DNA from: Thuidium tamariscinum
Taxonomy: Eukaryota; Streptophyta; Bryopsida; Hypnales; Thuidiaceae
Assembly (NCBI GenBank): GCA_947034885.2
Contig: OX344751.2
Coordinates: 9,300,001 to 9,364,000, forward strand
Reading direction: 5' to 3'
DNA length: 64,000 bases
The position numbers and the translations under genes were made by a program. Below the pieces are notes generated by a model. The model had not been told where the DNA came from and made no database searches. It saw nothing but the letters and a program-made list of their open reading frames with translations. This document shows, one piece after another, positions 24,469-37,050 of this stretch. Every line of letters starts with the position of its first letter. The stretch's first letter is position 1.

Positions 24469-25260
24469 GTGGTGGTTGGTAATGCGTGGTTGGTAATTGG
24501 TGCCTCCTCTTTAGAACCAGTCAGCAAAGGCAAAGGTTCTCTCTCATTTGGGATCTGGGTCATCAGGCCGGCAAGGCAGCTGGACCGACCCATCAGCCAA
24601 GGTGAGGTCGGGTGCAGTAGCTTGCAGATTACGTAACACTGACTGGCCAAACGTACGAGCTCCCTCCTTGAGAATGGCGCAAGGTGCAAAATGAATTTTA
24701 GAACTCACTTTGGTGACCAAGTCATCACACAAGCCAACAGTCAGGAAGATAAGTTAACTTAGTATTAACATGCAACGATGCAATGTCTCAGCCTTGATGT
24801 ACAGTACAGTACAGTAACTTAAGCTTAAAAATACACAGTGACAGTGAGAAATATTTCACACCTAACGGTGACTTCTTTAAGCACTAAGTGGACAGGTGGA
24901 AGCTTATTAATCTCATGAGCAAGGTGCATGAAGGAAAGGCAGTGGAGATGAAGGCTACGGGATCGGATGTTTTGCAATTATTCTCCTTTGCTTTAAGTGA
25001 GGCACAGCCTGAAGTCCTGGGAGTGGTTGGGAAGCAAGCATCGATCGCGCTAGCTAAGTTCGACGCGTCTGTCTGCACTTGAGTTGATTTGGAAGGAGTG
25101 GACATCTCACTCCTGTTTAGAGACAGTCTGTTTTGTGTGTGTGTGAGAGAGAGAGATGGCCATGAGCGTGTGAAGCGCATTTCTGTGGAGTCTCCAACGG
25201 AAGCGCATTCTGGAACGAAGGTACCGCACTCAGACCCTGTCGTGGATTCCAGGCAAGCTT
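24469..25260 (+). repeat. repeat block Y, copy 2, right part, with small open frame
   Basis: Aligns to 11560-11804 and 12590-13204. A 55-codon frame (24915-25082, starting MSKVHEGKAVEMKATG) has balanced composition and could be a captured gene fragment. The matching part of copy 1 (12.87-13.0 kb) is frame-broken. I do not recognise the peptide. Confidence 0.45.
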
Positions 25261-26401
25261 AGAGGTGATTTCCTCCTGTTTAGAGGTGATTTTGTGAAGT
25301 TGGGAGATGATTTCTAGACGTGTAGAGATCATTTATGTTGAGAGGAAAATCCAGACTTGTAGAGGTGCTTTCTGGACATCCTGAGGGGAATCTAGAGGCT
25401 TAGAGATGATTTATATACGTCGAGAGGGGAATCCATGCCAGACCGTTGGCTATGATTTAAGCAAGCAAGTGAGACATTTGTGCAAGTCCCCTGGTGTGTT
25501 GGTAACCTGTCTCGTAGCTTTTTCCAGTTTATTCTTCATTGTTTTTAGTGTAGTCCCAACATGGATAGACAATTGCGCTTGTGACAATCTGAATCACGTT
25601 CCGTTTTTGGTGAAGAGTACTTATTAATACTGAGAGAATCTCGAACTAATTAACTTAGAGCCCGATGATTTGGCCAAATCCCAAAATCCAAATATCCACA
25701 AGATGGCGCATTTAGAGAAGCACAGTTTAGATTGCTTGTGCGTCATATAAATGGGGAGTTTTAGAGTACATGTCCATTACTACATCTGTGTCTATCTTAG
25801 TTTTCAATTTTAGAGTTGCAAGATGTAGGTGGGCAACTTTGAACATGTGAAGCATCCCAACTCCAGCACTTTCATGTTACGTTTTGACACACAGAAATTT
25901 GCAAAAACAATGGTTGTGACCAGGCTAGGCACAAAGTTTTCGTGCTCAGATATTTGCGTGTGTCAATATGGTGTATTTCATTGCAGGGCAGTGAGAGTTG
26001 GATTTCAGATTGGAAACCCATATTTGTTGACTGTCAGTTGCTTTGGTGGTTTCATTGTGACAATTGAAGGTTTCTTTTTGTTATGGCTTGCCGTCTCTTC
26101 TCTTCATATTTGAGAAGATTTTAATCACAAAATTATTAATTTCTTACACATGTGCAATTAGGAAAGTGATACCATATGAAAAATACCATATCATTGGAAT
26201 TAGGGATTTAGCATGTTATTTCTCAAACAGCACTTTCATGTCACCTAATTTTAGTTGGGCAGAGCTGTCCTCATGACCACTTTACAGTTTAGAGGGTCTT
26301 CAGCCAACTTCTTGCTAATGTGACAAGCATGCTGTATCATGTCTTCACCAATGTTGTTGTGTTCAAGTTGGGTCAAGAACAGATTAGGTACTTTGAGAAA
26401 C
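25261..26401. other. single-copy stretch, no gene; degenerate TAGAGGTGATTT units
   Basis: About 25257-25430 contains several imperfect repeats of TTAGAGGTGATTT. The remainder is single copy within the window and has ordinary-looking but short frames (longest about 94 codons at 25829-26113, unrecognised). No splice-supported gene model can be built by eye. Confidence 0.4.
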
Positions 26402-26405
26402 TTAA

Positions 26406-27691
26406 CCCATAAAGGTTTTTGACTGTATTTTCACCAAAATTGCTCTACCAAATTTTAAGAAAAAAACATTTTTGGGCTAATGTAACTATACGGTGGAAGC
26501 ACCCAAAAACGTTCAAATAAGGAATTCAGCATGGTTGGAGGGAGATTTTCCTAAAACTAATATTTTTCTAGTATTAGTGAGTGAAAATCATGAATAATCA
26601 AAAAAAGAAATAGAATTTTCGGACATTGTATGTAATTTCTATGTTTTTTTTGAAGTGATGGCTCCCTCTATGAAAGTGTGCAATAGGTGCACCCCAAATT
26701 GAACCCTGCAAAAATCAGGACTCAGCCAACCAAATTTTCTTATGTGTCCTTCATCTGTGTTAGTAAATTACTTTCACACATGTGGCAAATACATTAACTA
26801 CACTTTAGGGACATATTTGAGTGACTCTACAGTCCACTGCAAGGTACATGGATGGGAATGGGTGTTTCTCCCTCAGGATCTTTTAGTACATTGGTTTGAG
26901 AAGATGTGGAAAAAATTTCAGAAATTTCCGCCATGTAGATAGCAAGATACTATTTTTGAAGTGACAAAAATCATTTTTTTACCATTGCAAACATCTAGGC
27001 AGCTGCACTTTAGAAGGCAACATTTGTATGGAAAAATGTTCAAAATGATTGTAACCCTTTGGATTCATTGTTCAAGTCATGTTGGCTACTTTCTTAGAAT
27101 TGTACAACATGTAGAAAAAAAATAGTAAGTAGAAAGAAGTAGAGAATGATTCTAAATACTAAATTGTTGACAATATATTTATAGATGTAAAAAAAGCCAA
27201 TTCCAATGGTTGTAATGTTTTATTAAACAATACATACTCTATTTTATTTAATTTTTTCAAAAATATTAAAATTTGCATTGAATTAAGAATTTCAAACTTT
27301 TTTTTAATGTAAAGATTCTATAACTAGCCGCAAACTACCTCAAACTAAAAATCCTCATAACTTTAGATTCATTGATCAAAATGGAATGATTCAAAACTTT
27401 CCACTTAGATAAAAATCTAATAAAGAAATTTCAAATTTTTATTTTTTAATAAATAAGTTTTAAATAAGTTTTTCTTTCTACCTAGATTGCCCACCAAGCA
27501 ATGAAAACTACATATCTTGCAATAACTTTTGAACTATGTAGTCAAAAGTTATGAAAATTGTTGGGTCTTAAATCTACACCCCAAAAAACCATTGTGTGAA
27601 AATTTCAAAGAACCAAAATAAAAATTCCATTCATTGAAACTTGCTCAAAATTGTTATATTGCAAAAAAAATGTATTTTGGTCCTTTAGGGG
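26406..27691. mobile_element. TTAA-class family 1 element, interrupted
   Basis: TTAA (26402-26405), then CCCATAAAGGTTTTTGACTG; right end GGTCCTTTAGGGG, then TTTA (27692-27695, a TTAA variant). Removing the nested MITE (26491-26873) leaves about 0.9 kb collinear with 8664-9606. Its right edge coincides with the left edge of duplication copy B. Confidence 0.7.
26491..26873. mobile_element. MITE alpha, second copy, nested
   Basis: CGGTGGAAGCACCC after TA (26489-26490); GGGTGTTTCTCCCT before CA (26874-26875). Other family 1 elements read straight through here (near 8768 and 20703), giving independent empty sites. Closely similar to 11805-12190. Confidence 0.75.
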
Positions 27692-27695
27692 TTTA

Positions 27696-28703
27696 GGGGT
27701 AGAGGTACAAAAATGAAGAAAATTCAATATTAGGATCCATATTCATATGCTCACTTAGATGGTTTTTAAGTGTAGTCACTTTATGATTACCAAAGGCTAT
27801 ATAAATTACTTACCACCAACAAATATGAACTCACCAATTGTTTTGGGTTCCCAATTTTCTTTGAAACAGGAATCAAGCTGGAATCTATCTATCTATTGTG
27901 AATTATTTCACTAGAAAGAGCTAGGAAGATCCTTGCAAGGAATAGTAACATTTTACAAAATCTTTGAAAGACTTGATCACTTTTGTTGCAAGACAACCTT
28001 CCTGATGGAAGCAACTACAAATCAATTGGAACAAGTACATATTAGTCCATATTTTGTGGACACTATGCGCAGTAAGTACATACTTTTCATCAATTTTTTC
28101 ATTACAAGTTTGAAATTCTTACAATAGAAGTCACAATGTAAGATATCATACATAGATGGATGCTAAATTTTTTAAACATGACGCTTTGCAAGTGAAAATG
28201 TTTGATGGCATTATTTGGATTGGAACATGCTTTAATAATTTTGTCTTTGTTAGGGCATCCAAAGTGATAAGGTTCTCAATAAGCAAATGTAATATAAAAC
28301 CTTATGTACATAAAGACTTGTAACATAAGATCCTGCTTAGTTACACTTTATTTACAAAACTTCCTTCATTGTGACATGCAAATAATCCTATGTAGGCAAG
28401 TCTTTACCATTCTTAAGACACTTGCACCAGGATTTTATGCATACATGGTTCCCTACTTGACATATTAGACTCCACTTTCCACCCTTTCATGTTGAAGACC
28501 TTTCTATAGGTGTCTTTCCTACACAAAAGCATACTTAGCAAAGCAAATATTGTTTACATGCAAGCTTCCTTTAGATTATCAATGATACTTAATAAGATTA
28601 AATGTATAAAGGATTGTATATATTGTTAGAGATTTTAAGGAATATTATTCAAGAAGGCTTTTTCATTTGAATGCCATTAGGTTTTTGACAACTATTATTG
28701 TCA
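27696..28703 (+). other. upstream flank and leader of ankyrin-PGG copy B
   Basis: Homologous to about 150-1216. It keeps the short ATG frame at 28005 and the GTAAGT at 28072-28077. Between about 28250 and 28620 it is much less similar to copy A than the coding sequence is. Confidence 0.5.
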
Positions 28704-30575
28704 ATGATGATTATAGAAGAGATAGAAGGTATCAACTCTACAACAAATGGTGAGACTTCTACTCCACGTGCAATCAATGACCAAGTCATTCAACGAATCC
28801 GAAGTAAACTTCAAATATCCGAATGGAATGTGCACATGGCAAATGTACTCTCCGAATGCTTAACACCATCGCAAGTGAAAGCAAAGATGGATAATTTAAG
28901 ATCAGAGACTAATCGAATCAAGCTTCGAGAGAAAATGTCGTGCTTGAAGGGTGAAGATGAGTTTGAAATTGCACAACAAATCTTTCAAGCAATAGAAGAA
29001 GACAATCTAGAAGTGTTCAAGAAGTTGATGGACGAAAAGGTAAAGGATTGGAATTTTCAATTAGAAGAGTATGGAAATATGACACCCCTTTTATAGGCAG
29101 TATTACACGGACAAAGGACGATTGTCAGAGCCATTCATGAACATGGATTCTCCAAAGGATGTTTACGATTAATGTTCGAGACTCCTGACAAGTTTGGATT
29201 CAGAATCATGGACGTGGCTGTTTTTGCATATTTGATAGTACCAAATACAGAGTCAAGATATGACAATATGGAAAAAATATTCAATGATCTTTATGATTGG
29301 AAGCGTCAATGTGGAGCTAATATTATAGATGAAAAATTACGTCTTCGCGAGGACCTTTCTCATTTCAAAATTTATTATGGTATTGAGGATACACCTACAT
29401 ACTATTATGTAGATCACCTTGACCACTTGGGCTCTAACATCAACCATCTACATCTTGCAGCATGGTTTGCTCCCTTTCAAGTAATCACTCAAGAGATTCG
29501 TAGGCGTACGAACATGCTCAATGTACCAACTAGTAATGGACATACCATATTTCACCTTTGTGCATGGAAAGGTCGACATGACATTCTACAGTGGTTAGTA
29601 TATATGATGAAACAAATGACGGTTCCTATTCCTTCGGATGTTGTGAATTTTTGTGACAATGATAGACAATCTGCACTTCACCTTGCTGTATTGTCCCAAA
29701 ACAAAGAGTGTGTCAAGATCCTTCTTCGTACGGAGGCCATCAAGGTAACAGTTAGGAACTGGAAAGGATACACACCAATGGAAATTGCAACTGTCATTAA
29801 TACTACAAGCCCATCAACAATCTCTGCAAAGGATTTGAAGCGCTTTGGAGTGACAAGCTTCAATATTGAAAGCTTGGGCTTGACCTCTGATGTTGGAAAC
29901 ATCAATGTTCAAAATTTCACAACACATGGGACACATTCAAATGAATGTAAAAAGGACATGAAAGTACTAAATGAAATCATCTCATTGTTTGATGGTTTGG
30001 ATCCTGAAGCTTTGCAAAGGGACAGACAAGTATATGTGGATGCAGCAAACGCCATCCTTGTTGGTGCGGCACTTATTGCAAGTGCTTCATTTGGTGCTTG
30101 GCTTCAACCTCCTTTGGGTTACATGGAATACTATTCCAATGAATTTTTGGTCAAACAACCAGCTGCTCCACCACAAACCTATGAATCATTCGTTGCTATC
30201 AAGCAACATTGGATAATCCAATTGTTTTGGATATTCAACAGCTTATCATTCTTTTTTTCCATTGCAACTGTGGTTGCAGGAGCTAATGCAGCATTTCCAA
30301 AAAAGGATTTGATACTTAAAGACGCTGTGACAAGTGTTCGCCATGGAGTAATTTGGGCTTCTTATTTGTTGTTTTTATCAGTGCTTTGCATCATTGGAAC
30401 CTTCAGTACCATTGGTTTTGCAATACTACCACCAATTCCAAAATATAGGGTGAACATGTATTGCACCATGGCTATTGGACTTGCAACTTGTGGGGTTGTG
30501 TTGATAAACTTCTTACAGAAACTTGGGAGTCCATCATTGTTGAGGTCTTGGTGCTCTAAGAATTACAATCCTTGA
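28704..30575 (+). pseudogene. ankyrin-PGG paralogue with one premature stop (copy B)
   Basis: Same frame throughout from ATG at 28704 to TGA at 30573-30575, except for one TAG at 29094-29096. In copy A that codon is TGG (Trp131), so a single G-to-A change explains it. The remaining ~490 codons are open and keep the ankyrin repeats, the PGG signature (NAILVGAALIASASFGAWLQ) and four hydrophobic segments. The C-terminus is longer than in copy A (extra residues after LGSPSLL). Both ends are nearly identical to copy A, while the middle (about residues 135-410) is clearly diverged. It could yield only a 130-residue N-terminal peptide unless the stop is read through or translation restarts. A sequencing error or a polymorphic null allele are alternatives. 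Confidence 0.8.
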
Positions 30576-31056
30576 TTATAGGTTCAGCATTGTCACTTAA
30601 TTGGGACAAGCTTTTTCATACAAATGTGCAACAATTGACTTACAAATGTATTATTTTAAGCAAGTTTGTGCATACAACAAATGGTAATGTGCTATGATGG
30701 CATTGACTTGGTAGAATTCTAGTAGAGAGAACCAAGACACTTGTACATCAAGATATTGAATAGCACTACTACTTTATAATTGATGGAGCAAATGACAACA
30801 ATTTACTAGTTGCATTCCATATATCTACTCATCAAACATGTAGATATGTTTATTTCATTTTATTTAGTCAAGACATGTATGTTTCATTTGTCATGATGAA
30901 AGAGACTTTGCATGCCAAAGTTTGAAGATGTTAAAAATTGGAGTTTCTTGTTGAGACACTTCAATTATTTTTGAATTAGAAGTTTAAATCTAAGAAGTTT
31001 AATCACATCTACTTTTGAGAATATTTTGGAGGCGAAAAAAAAATTCAAAGTCTACA
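30576..31056. other. 3' flank of copy B, no gene
   Basis: AT-rich; the first part aligns to the 3' flank of copy A (3035 onward) with several indels. No coding signal. Confidence 0.5.
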
Positions 31057-31264
31057 CACTAGAAGAAAACCTTGTTAGAATCCCTGAAAACACGTCATGT
31101 AGTTTGTGTTGAGTTCATGTTTCAAAACGCAGTCAAAATGCAGTGAAAACACAAAAAAATGTAGAAAAATGTTTTTTTTGCGTTTTCACTGCATTTTGAC
31201 TGATGAACTCAACACAAACTACATGACGTGTTTTCAGGGATTCTAACAGGGTTTTCTTCTAGTG
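31057..31264. mobile_element. CACTA-type palindromic MITE, 3-bp target ACA
   Basis: Ends CACTAGAAGAAAACC and GGTTTTCTTCTAGTG. The 208 bp fold into one long stem, each half carrying AACTCAACACAAACTACATG or its inverse. It is flanked by ACA at 31054-31056 and 31265-31267. The CACTA start, the TAGAAGAAAA-type end and the 3-bp duplication match non-autonomous En/Spm-type elements. A second member is at 40964-41193. Confidence 0.85.
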
Positions 31265-32615
31265 ACATCTTTCACTCTTTGTGAGTTCTATTTACCACTC
31301 TATATGAATTGTTTTTGTTTTTCTTGACCTTGTTTTATTTTATCCTTTTTTTGTAAATTTATAAATTTTCATTTTTTTTGGGTCCAAATTAGAAATAACA
31401 CAAAAATTTGCATAAGGTGTCATTTTCACCAATTATTATTTGTTGTAAATGTAAATGTTAGTATATTTGTCAAGTATTGTAATAGATTTAGTTTAATTAA
31501 TATTTATCACTATTTTAAAATTTTCCAATAGTGTAGGAGTGTATTTTAAAGTTATTTATAGATATTAGTTTAGTATGATCTTTGGTTTACAACCTTTCAT
31601 ATTTTTGTTTCACCTTCACTTTTTGACAATTTGCAATAAAATTCCATTTCATTTGTTTCAAAAAAATAAAAATTAGTTAAGTAGTCCAACATTGAGTGAG
31701 TTGCAGAGGCAATTGGGTTTGTCGTCCATAATGGATAAGTTATGGCATACTTAACTCCTAAGTGACTAGTAGACTCATTTCTAGAATTGATGACTTTGAA
31801 AAAATCATCATAAAATACTACTTGGAAGGATATTTTTGAATTGAAATGCAAATTAAAGTTGTAGAATTTGAATATTAGATTCTATCTTGATATAATTAGA
31901 TTCACCAATGCTATCACCGATATTTTATTGTGATTTTTGAAACAGAAATTCAAAATTCCTTCTAAATTGAATTACAAGCAAAATATTGTCATTTTTTGAG
32001 TAAATTTTGTTGGAATGGATTTGAAATGAGGTTCTCTTGACGTGATAATTTTTTTGGAATTCTAGTATTTTTTGATTCTATGACCTCGCTTTTGCAATTC
32101 TAAGTTTCAACTAGAGTCAATGCAAGTCAACCACTTGACATACTTTTAATTACTTTGTAATTTTAGAAAAATATGTACTCTAGTAATGCCAAATCCAACC
32201 CTCGGATAGAACATCAACTTTATAAAGTATCTCAAGAAAATTAAGATGACTTTCATCCTTGCTTTAGTGAGAGAGAAATCTGCCATGGTTTGAAATCTAT
32301 ACATCATTTAGAAATTAGACATTGGAGCACTTAATCCTTAAACGTTGAGGTGTATGATTTGCGTCTGATGAATGATAGAGAGTCTTCCCCTTGTAAGACA
32401 TAAGTGAAACTATTCATCCTCTATGTTAGGTGGAAAGGGAATATCTTCTAGAATAATTTGACTTCCAATGAGTAAGTTTGGCTTATTCAAAGTAAATAAT
32501 GTCACACGGTATCAAAATGCACAATTTCTACGGCCACGAGTCCATCGTTCAAGGGTTAAGGTAGCCAATCCATTTCCAATCACCTCCCTTAAGGGATATC
32601 CCTTAGACCCTTACC
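31265..32615. other. AT-rich stretch without gene (copy B only)
   Basis: About 1.35 kb with no counterpart at this position in copy A. The short minus-strand frame at 31597-31851 has no recognisable features. Nothing can be supported as a gene. Confidence 0.5.
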
Positions 32616-32619
32616 TTAA

Positions 32620-33351
32620 CCCTTAAATGTCGGGCCTATAACCATTGCTTTCATGTCTATGTGCCCAACACTCAGTTTGTTGTCATTTCGGGACTAGATG
32701 TGTATGAAATTTTTTCATTTATTTTTCAGAGATGAAGTTGCATTTCTTCTGTACTTCCCGAAAATTTTAGATTTTTTTGAGGAAAATAGATTTTTCTGAG
32801 AATTTTTGAAGAAAAAGTGAAGAAAAATCATATCAAATAGAAAATTATCTCAAAAAATCTGAGAATTTCACCATGTGTGGAATTTTTAGTGGCAAACATC
32901 ATGGTGTAAATTCAATTCCCGTGTCATTCTATAATTACAATCCAGCAGACTTTGAAAATACAGATAAAGTTCAAATTGCAATAAAATATTCAAATTATGT
33001 GTTTTTTTCAAAATTTCAATTGGAGAAGAAACTAGAATAGAGTACCTTCATTTTGTTAGTTGGGCTCAAACTCCAAAAATATCGTTTTTTGGGAGATATT
33101 TAAATTTTATAGCAAGGAGCAACAACTTCCCAAAACACACTAAAAGTAGCATAATTTGTGATCTGTTTTTTTTCTGTAATTTCTAATTCATGTGAAGAGA
33201 AACACTCACATGACTACAAAATGAATTAGGTACTCTTCATAATCCTTTGTGAAAGGTCAAGCCACAAGAAATGGATGAAAAATTGCTAGCAATCTCCCTG
33301 TAAAGTGTCGCAAATTCATCCAAACACCATGAAATGGCGCCTCTATCAAGG
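32620..33351. mobile_element. TTAA-class repeat, family 3 (copy 3)
   Basis: TTAA at 32616-32619, then CCCTTAAATGTCGGGCCTAT; right end TCTATCAAGG, then TTAA (33352-33355). Length 732 bp, the same as the other complete family 3 copies. This is the clearest TTAA flanking in the family. Confidence 0.65.
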
Positions 33352-33464
33352 TTAACGTTTGTCAATGGCGGAATCAGCAAAGCAGCAAAGATTCACTTTC
33401 CTTTGGAATTGGGGCCATCCCAACGGCTTGCCAGGTGGACTGACCCATCAGCATAGGTAAGGTC

Positions 33465-35313
33465 AGATTATAATAGAGGGCTATTTTATAACTAATAATC
33501 TTTCTAAGTAGTTGATATTTTAAAAAAGACCCTACGTTTGTTCACATGTGATTTTCAATATTTTTTATATTAAATTCCCTTATTCTATGGTATAAGTGTC
33601 TTGTTTTATAGAAATATAGATAATACCTCAATGGAAAATTTCTAACTTTCAGTGTTAAATCTCACCTCTACTTAGAAAATGCACAAAAGTTTCAATTCAA
33701 ACTCTTTATTATTTGTAAGATTAAAAACACATTCAATTAAAAGGTTTTAATTTAAGTGTATTTGGACTTTATAGTCCAATGAAATACAAAAGGTAGAATT
33801 TAGTTTGTACATTTTGGTACAATATTCACATTGATCTAAAACTAACAACCTAAGAACTAAACATGAATTCACCTTGGAAAAAATTGATACACCTTGCATT
33901 ACTTTAAATCCTTGTATTAAAGTAAAACCTCAAGAAATATCCATGAGTTTACAAAAATATTCTGAAGATGATTCATACCAACATCCAAAAGATGGATTGT
34001 TTTTCTACATTAGAATAATATATAGTAAGAAGAGAAAAAAAATGACAAAAAGATTAAAACCTTTACTGGTACATCCTAGAGAACTAAGTACACATGTAAG
34101 CTTTTTCATAGCTAAAAAACTTTACTTCCAAAGAACTTTACCTATATTTTTTGAATTTTTTCTATATACAGATAGAGTGCTAGAAACTCCCATATCCACA
34201 TGCCATTTTTTAATATATACATAGCAAGGTCCACATAATTCTACTTCAAAGTTAATATACTACCAAGAGCCTTCATCCAAAAATATTAGAGGTAGGAGTT
34301 GACAAAGTCTACACCACATATTCTATTAAACCAAACATTGTTTTTGATCAAGGCAAAAGATTCAAAAAAGTATATAATGTGAAAGATCTATCAAGTACTA
34401 GTACTTTTTTTTTGCAAGGCAAAAAATGGACCAAAAAAATTGGGATGTTTATCAAATTATCAAGCATTCATGCATTGTCTTTGCAAGGCAAAAAAAGTTT
34501 CTAAAAAGTATAGAAAGTGCATCAATCTAACAAGTACTCATACACTTTATTTGCAAGGCAAAAATAGTTCAAATTTTTTTTGTAAGTGATTATAATAATG
34601 AGCCATGCTCCTATGTTAAGATAAGACAATGTATAAGCCTAAGTTTTTGTCAAAGTCAAAGTAGTTAAGAAGATCTAAAAACTAGAGCCATGATTCTCCA
34701 TATTGTAGGATGCAAAGATTAAACAACCAAGTGAGTGAAAAAAACCCAAAACATATTTGTCATAAGTTGAATAATCTTCCATGAGGTTGTAGATCTCACA
34801 TGCACCTATACATTCAAACAAACACAAAGTTGGTTAGAATGCGCATGTCAAGTGTTTGCAGCCTATGCCACTTGTTATTGTTTTTAGAAGCAAAATTACA
34901 AGACAACACAATTGGTACGTTAAATTCAACGCAATCTATAAGGACCGAAAACTTGAGCTTCGACTGGTAGAGCTAATCTGAGATGAAGAGGCAACGATGA
35001 GCTTAGTCTTGCAATCCACAAATACAACCCCAATATCCGCAAGCTAGCAATGCACTACAGAAGCTATGTATAACCTTCCTTAAAAGTTCCGCCACCATCT
35101 AGGTCTCAAGTGCTACAGCAAGCATCAATTAGATTGGAGGAAAACAATAGTTCCTTTTGAAAGCGGAAAACCTTTGTGAGAATTTTGTTTAATAGGATCA
35201 AAGTTTTTAGCCAAGCTAATGTATTAATCTTGTGAGGGAAGATCAGGGCGTAGATTGCTTACACACCAAGGCCAATCCAAATGTGGTAACTTATCAACAG
35301 TATTGGTTCATAA
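33465..35313. repeat. duplicated spacer, copy B (empty sites)
   Basis: Aligns to 3960-4308, 5231-5517, 6255-6840 and about 7045-7130 of copy A. It shows intact target sites where copy A has insertions (TTAA at 33737-33740; near 34020). Within 34330-34580 a GCAAGGCAAAAAA-like unit recurs about every 70-90 bases. The frame 33874-34224 is the longer version of the fragment at 5345. Confidence 0.6.
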
Positions 35314-36887
35314 TAGGGTAGGAGGCTCTAAAAGCGTCTTTTTAAGGGTTGATCACAGTTTTCATGAGGCAATGGTAATGGGAAGTATTTTCAGTGATTT
35401 TTCTGACATAGAGAAATAGTAGCAAAATCCAACGCAAGTGGCTTCAAATTTTTTGGAGTAGGTATGAATTACTTATGAATTTTTAAAGATACCAGGCGTA
35501 GGCACCTATTTGTGATCCTAGGGTTCCCTTAAAGTGTGCACAATGAAATTGGAAAAAGACATGACATGGCTTGACAAGGGTGTGGGCGCTTTATTCCCAC
35601 CCTTGAAATAAAGTGTACACAACCAGGTTCTACTACTTTTGTGATGATTCCTAGTGGGTGTCTAACCTATGTGTAATCCAATTATGCCTTCCAATCAATG
35701 GATCTTTCTAATTTCGTACTCCTATTCAGCCTGCTCGCAATTGCTGGGTTGAGATAACTTTTATTCTAAGTTTTGGTTGAATCTGGAATAAGTATTTTTG
35801 GTTGTTTTATGTGTTCTAAGATATCTCTAGAGGGTTCAATCCCGGACTTGTTCCTTGGCTTTCTTTCAATCTAATTTGTTTTAAATATTCTTTTACTACT
35901 TGGTTAGATAGTCAATTGGAATTTTACCTCAATAGGAATAATTCCCTCCTTCAAAGTAAAATCTCAATCCTGACTGTGGATAATTGTGAATTTTTATGGT
36001 AAATTTGGACCGTTGACCGGTTAATCCAATTTTTACCCTGTTAAACTATTTTTTATTTAAATAGCTAAATTCTTTCGGGTTTACCCTTTTACCCTCCCTA
36101 GTTTATCAAAGTCAATTTCCACTATTTATTCCTTGAATAAAATCAATCAGAAGTAATTTTGACCGTTGTTCCATTCATCAAAATTTACCTATTAATTAAT
36201 TCTTTTTGGAATTGCTTATGGTTTTTAACTTTCTACTTCTACTTCAAAGTTCTAAGATTCGAAAATCTAAACTCTTTATGAGACTATTTTGTTTAATTTT
36301 TGTGACGTTGGGTTTTGGAATAATTCCAAATTTGCATTACTTCTACACTAATAACTAATGACTAAATTCTATTGTTAAGGAAATTATGAAAATGGAAACA
36401 AAAGGAATTTTCAAAGGCTAACCTCCATTATGGTGACTTCAAGGTCTTGATGTGATTCCATAAATCCTCCGTGCTGCGCTAGCTCCACTTCCATCTTGAC
36501 GTTCTTGTAATTGATTGTAGTGGTTGGTACACTCATAAACACTTGAATGGGGTATTTTCCTTCAAAGCCCCATATTTTTTTTCAACTCTTTTTGTAGTTT
36601 TCTTTATCTTTTGGGCTCCTTTCTTTCCCTTCAAATGGCCTCCAAGGTCAACCTATAAAATATCCTAATATAATCTAATTTTTGAAATTAATCACTAAAT
36701 GGTTTCAAAAGTCAAATCCACTACAACTAAGGTTTTCTAACTTTTCTCTGAGTGCTGGAGTGGCTTGAGGCCTTAACTCAGTTTGACTTGGCTACTAGTT
36801 CTTTCAACCACCCTTGGATGGTGATCACCCCCATGGTTGCTTGAGGGGAGGGCTGACTTTTGAAACTTGAATTCGTTGAGGTTTGGC

Positions 36888-37050
36888 CTGATGTGAGGCT
36901 CTGGCTTGGAAATCTGAATTTTTGATGATGCTCTGGATAGGAATCTGACTTTGGGAAACTCTGGCTTTGGAAATCTGAATTTTGGGAAGCTCTGGCTTTT
37001 GAAACTGGAATTTTGGTAAGGTCTGGACTTGGAAATCTAAATTTTTGGGA
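36888..37050. repeat. tandem repeat, ~38-bp unit, in LTR P
   Basis: About four to five imperfect copies of a unit containing CTCTGGCTTTGGAAATCTGA. Not present in this form in LTR Q. Confidence 0.6.

Noticed and set aside
25829..26276. Possible gene in the 25.3-26.4 kb single-copy stretch
   Set aside because: The two frames are short, overlapping and unrecognised, with no supporting splice sites or conservation in the window.
29094..29096. Programmed readthrough or recoding in the PGG paralogue
   Set aside because: The paralogue has a plain Trp codon at this place and no recoding context was seen; a point mutation is simpler.
31057..31264. Host microRNA precursor
   Set aside because: Perfect terminal CACTA motifs, a 3-bp duplication and a second genomic copy make it a MITE first; small-RNA output remains possible.
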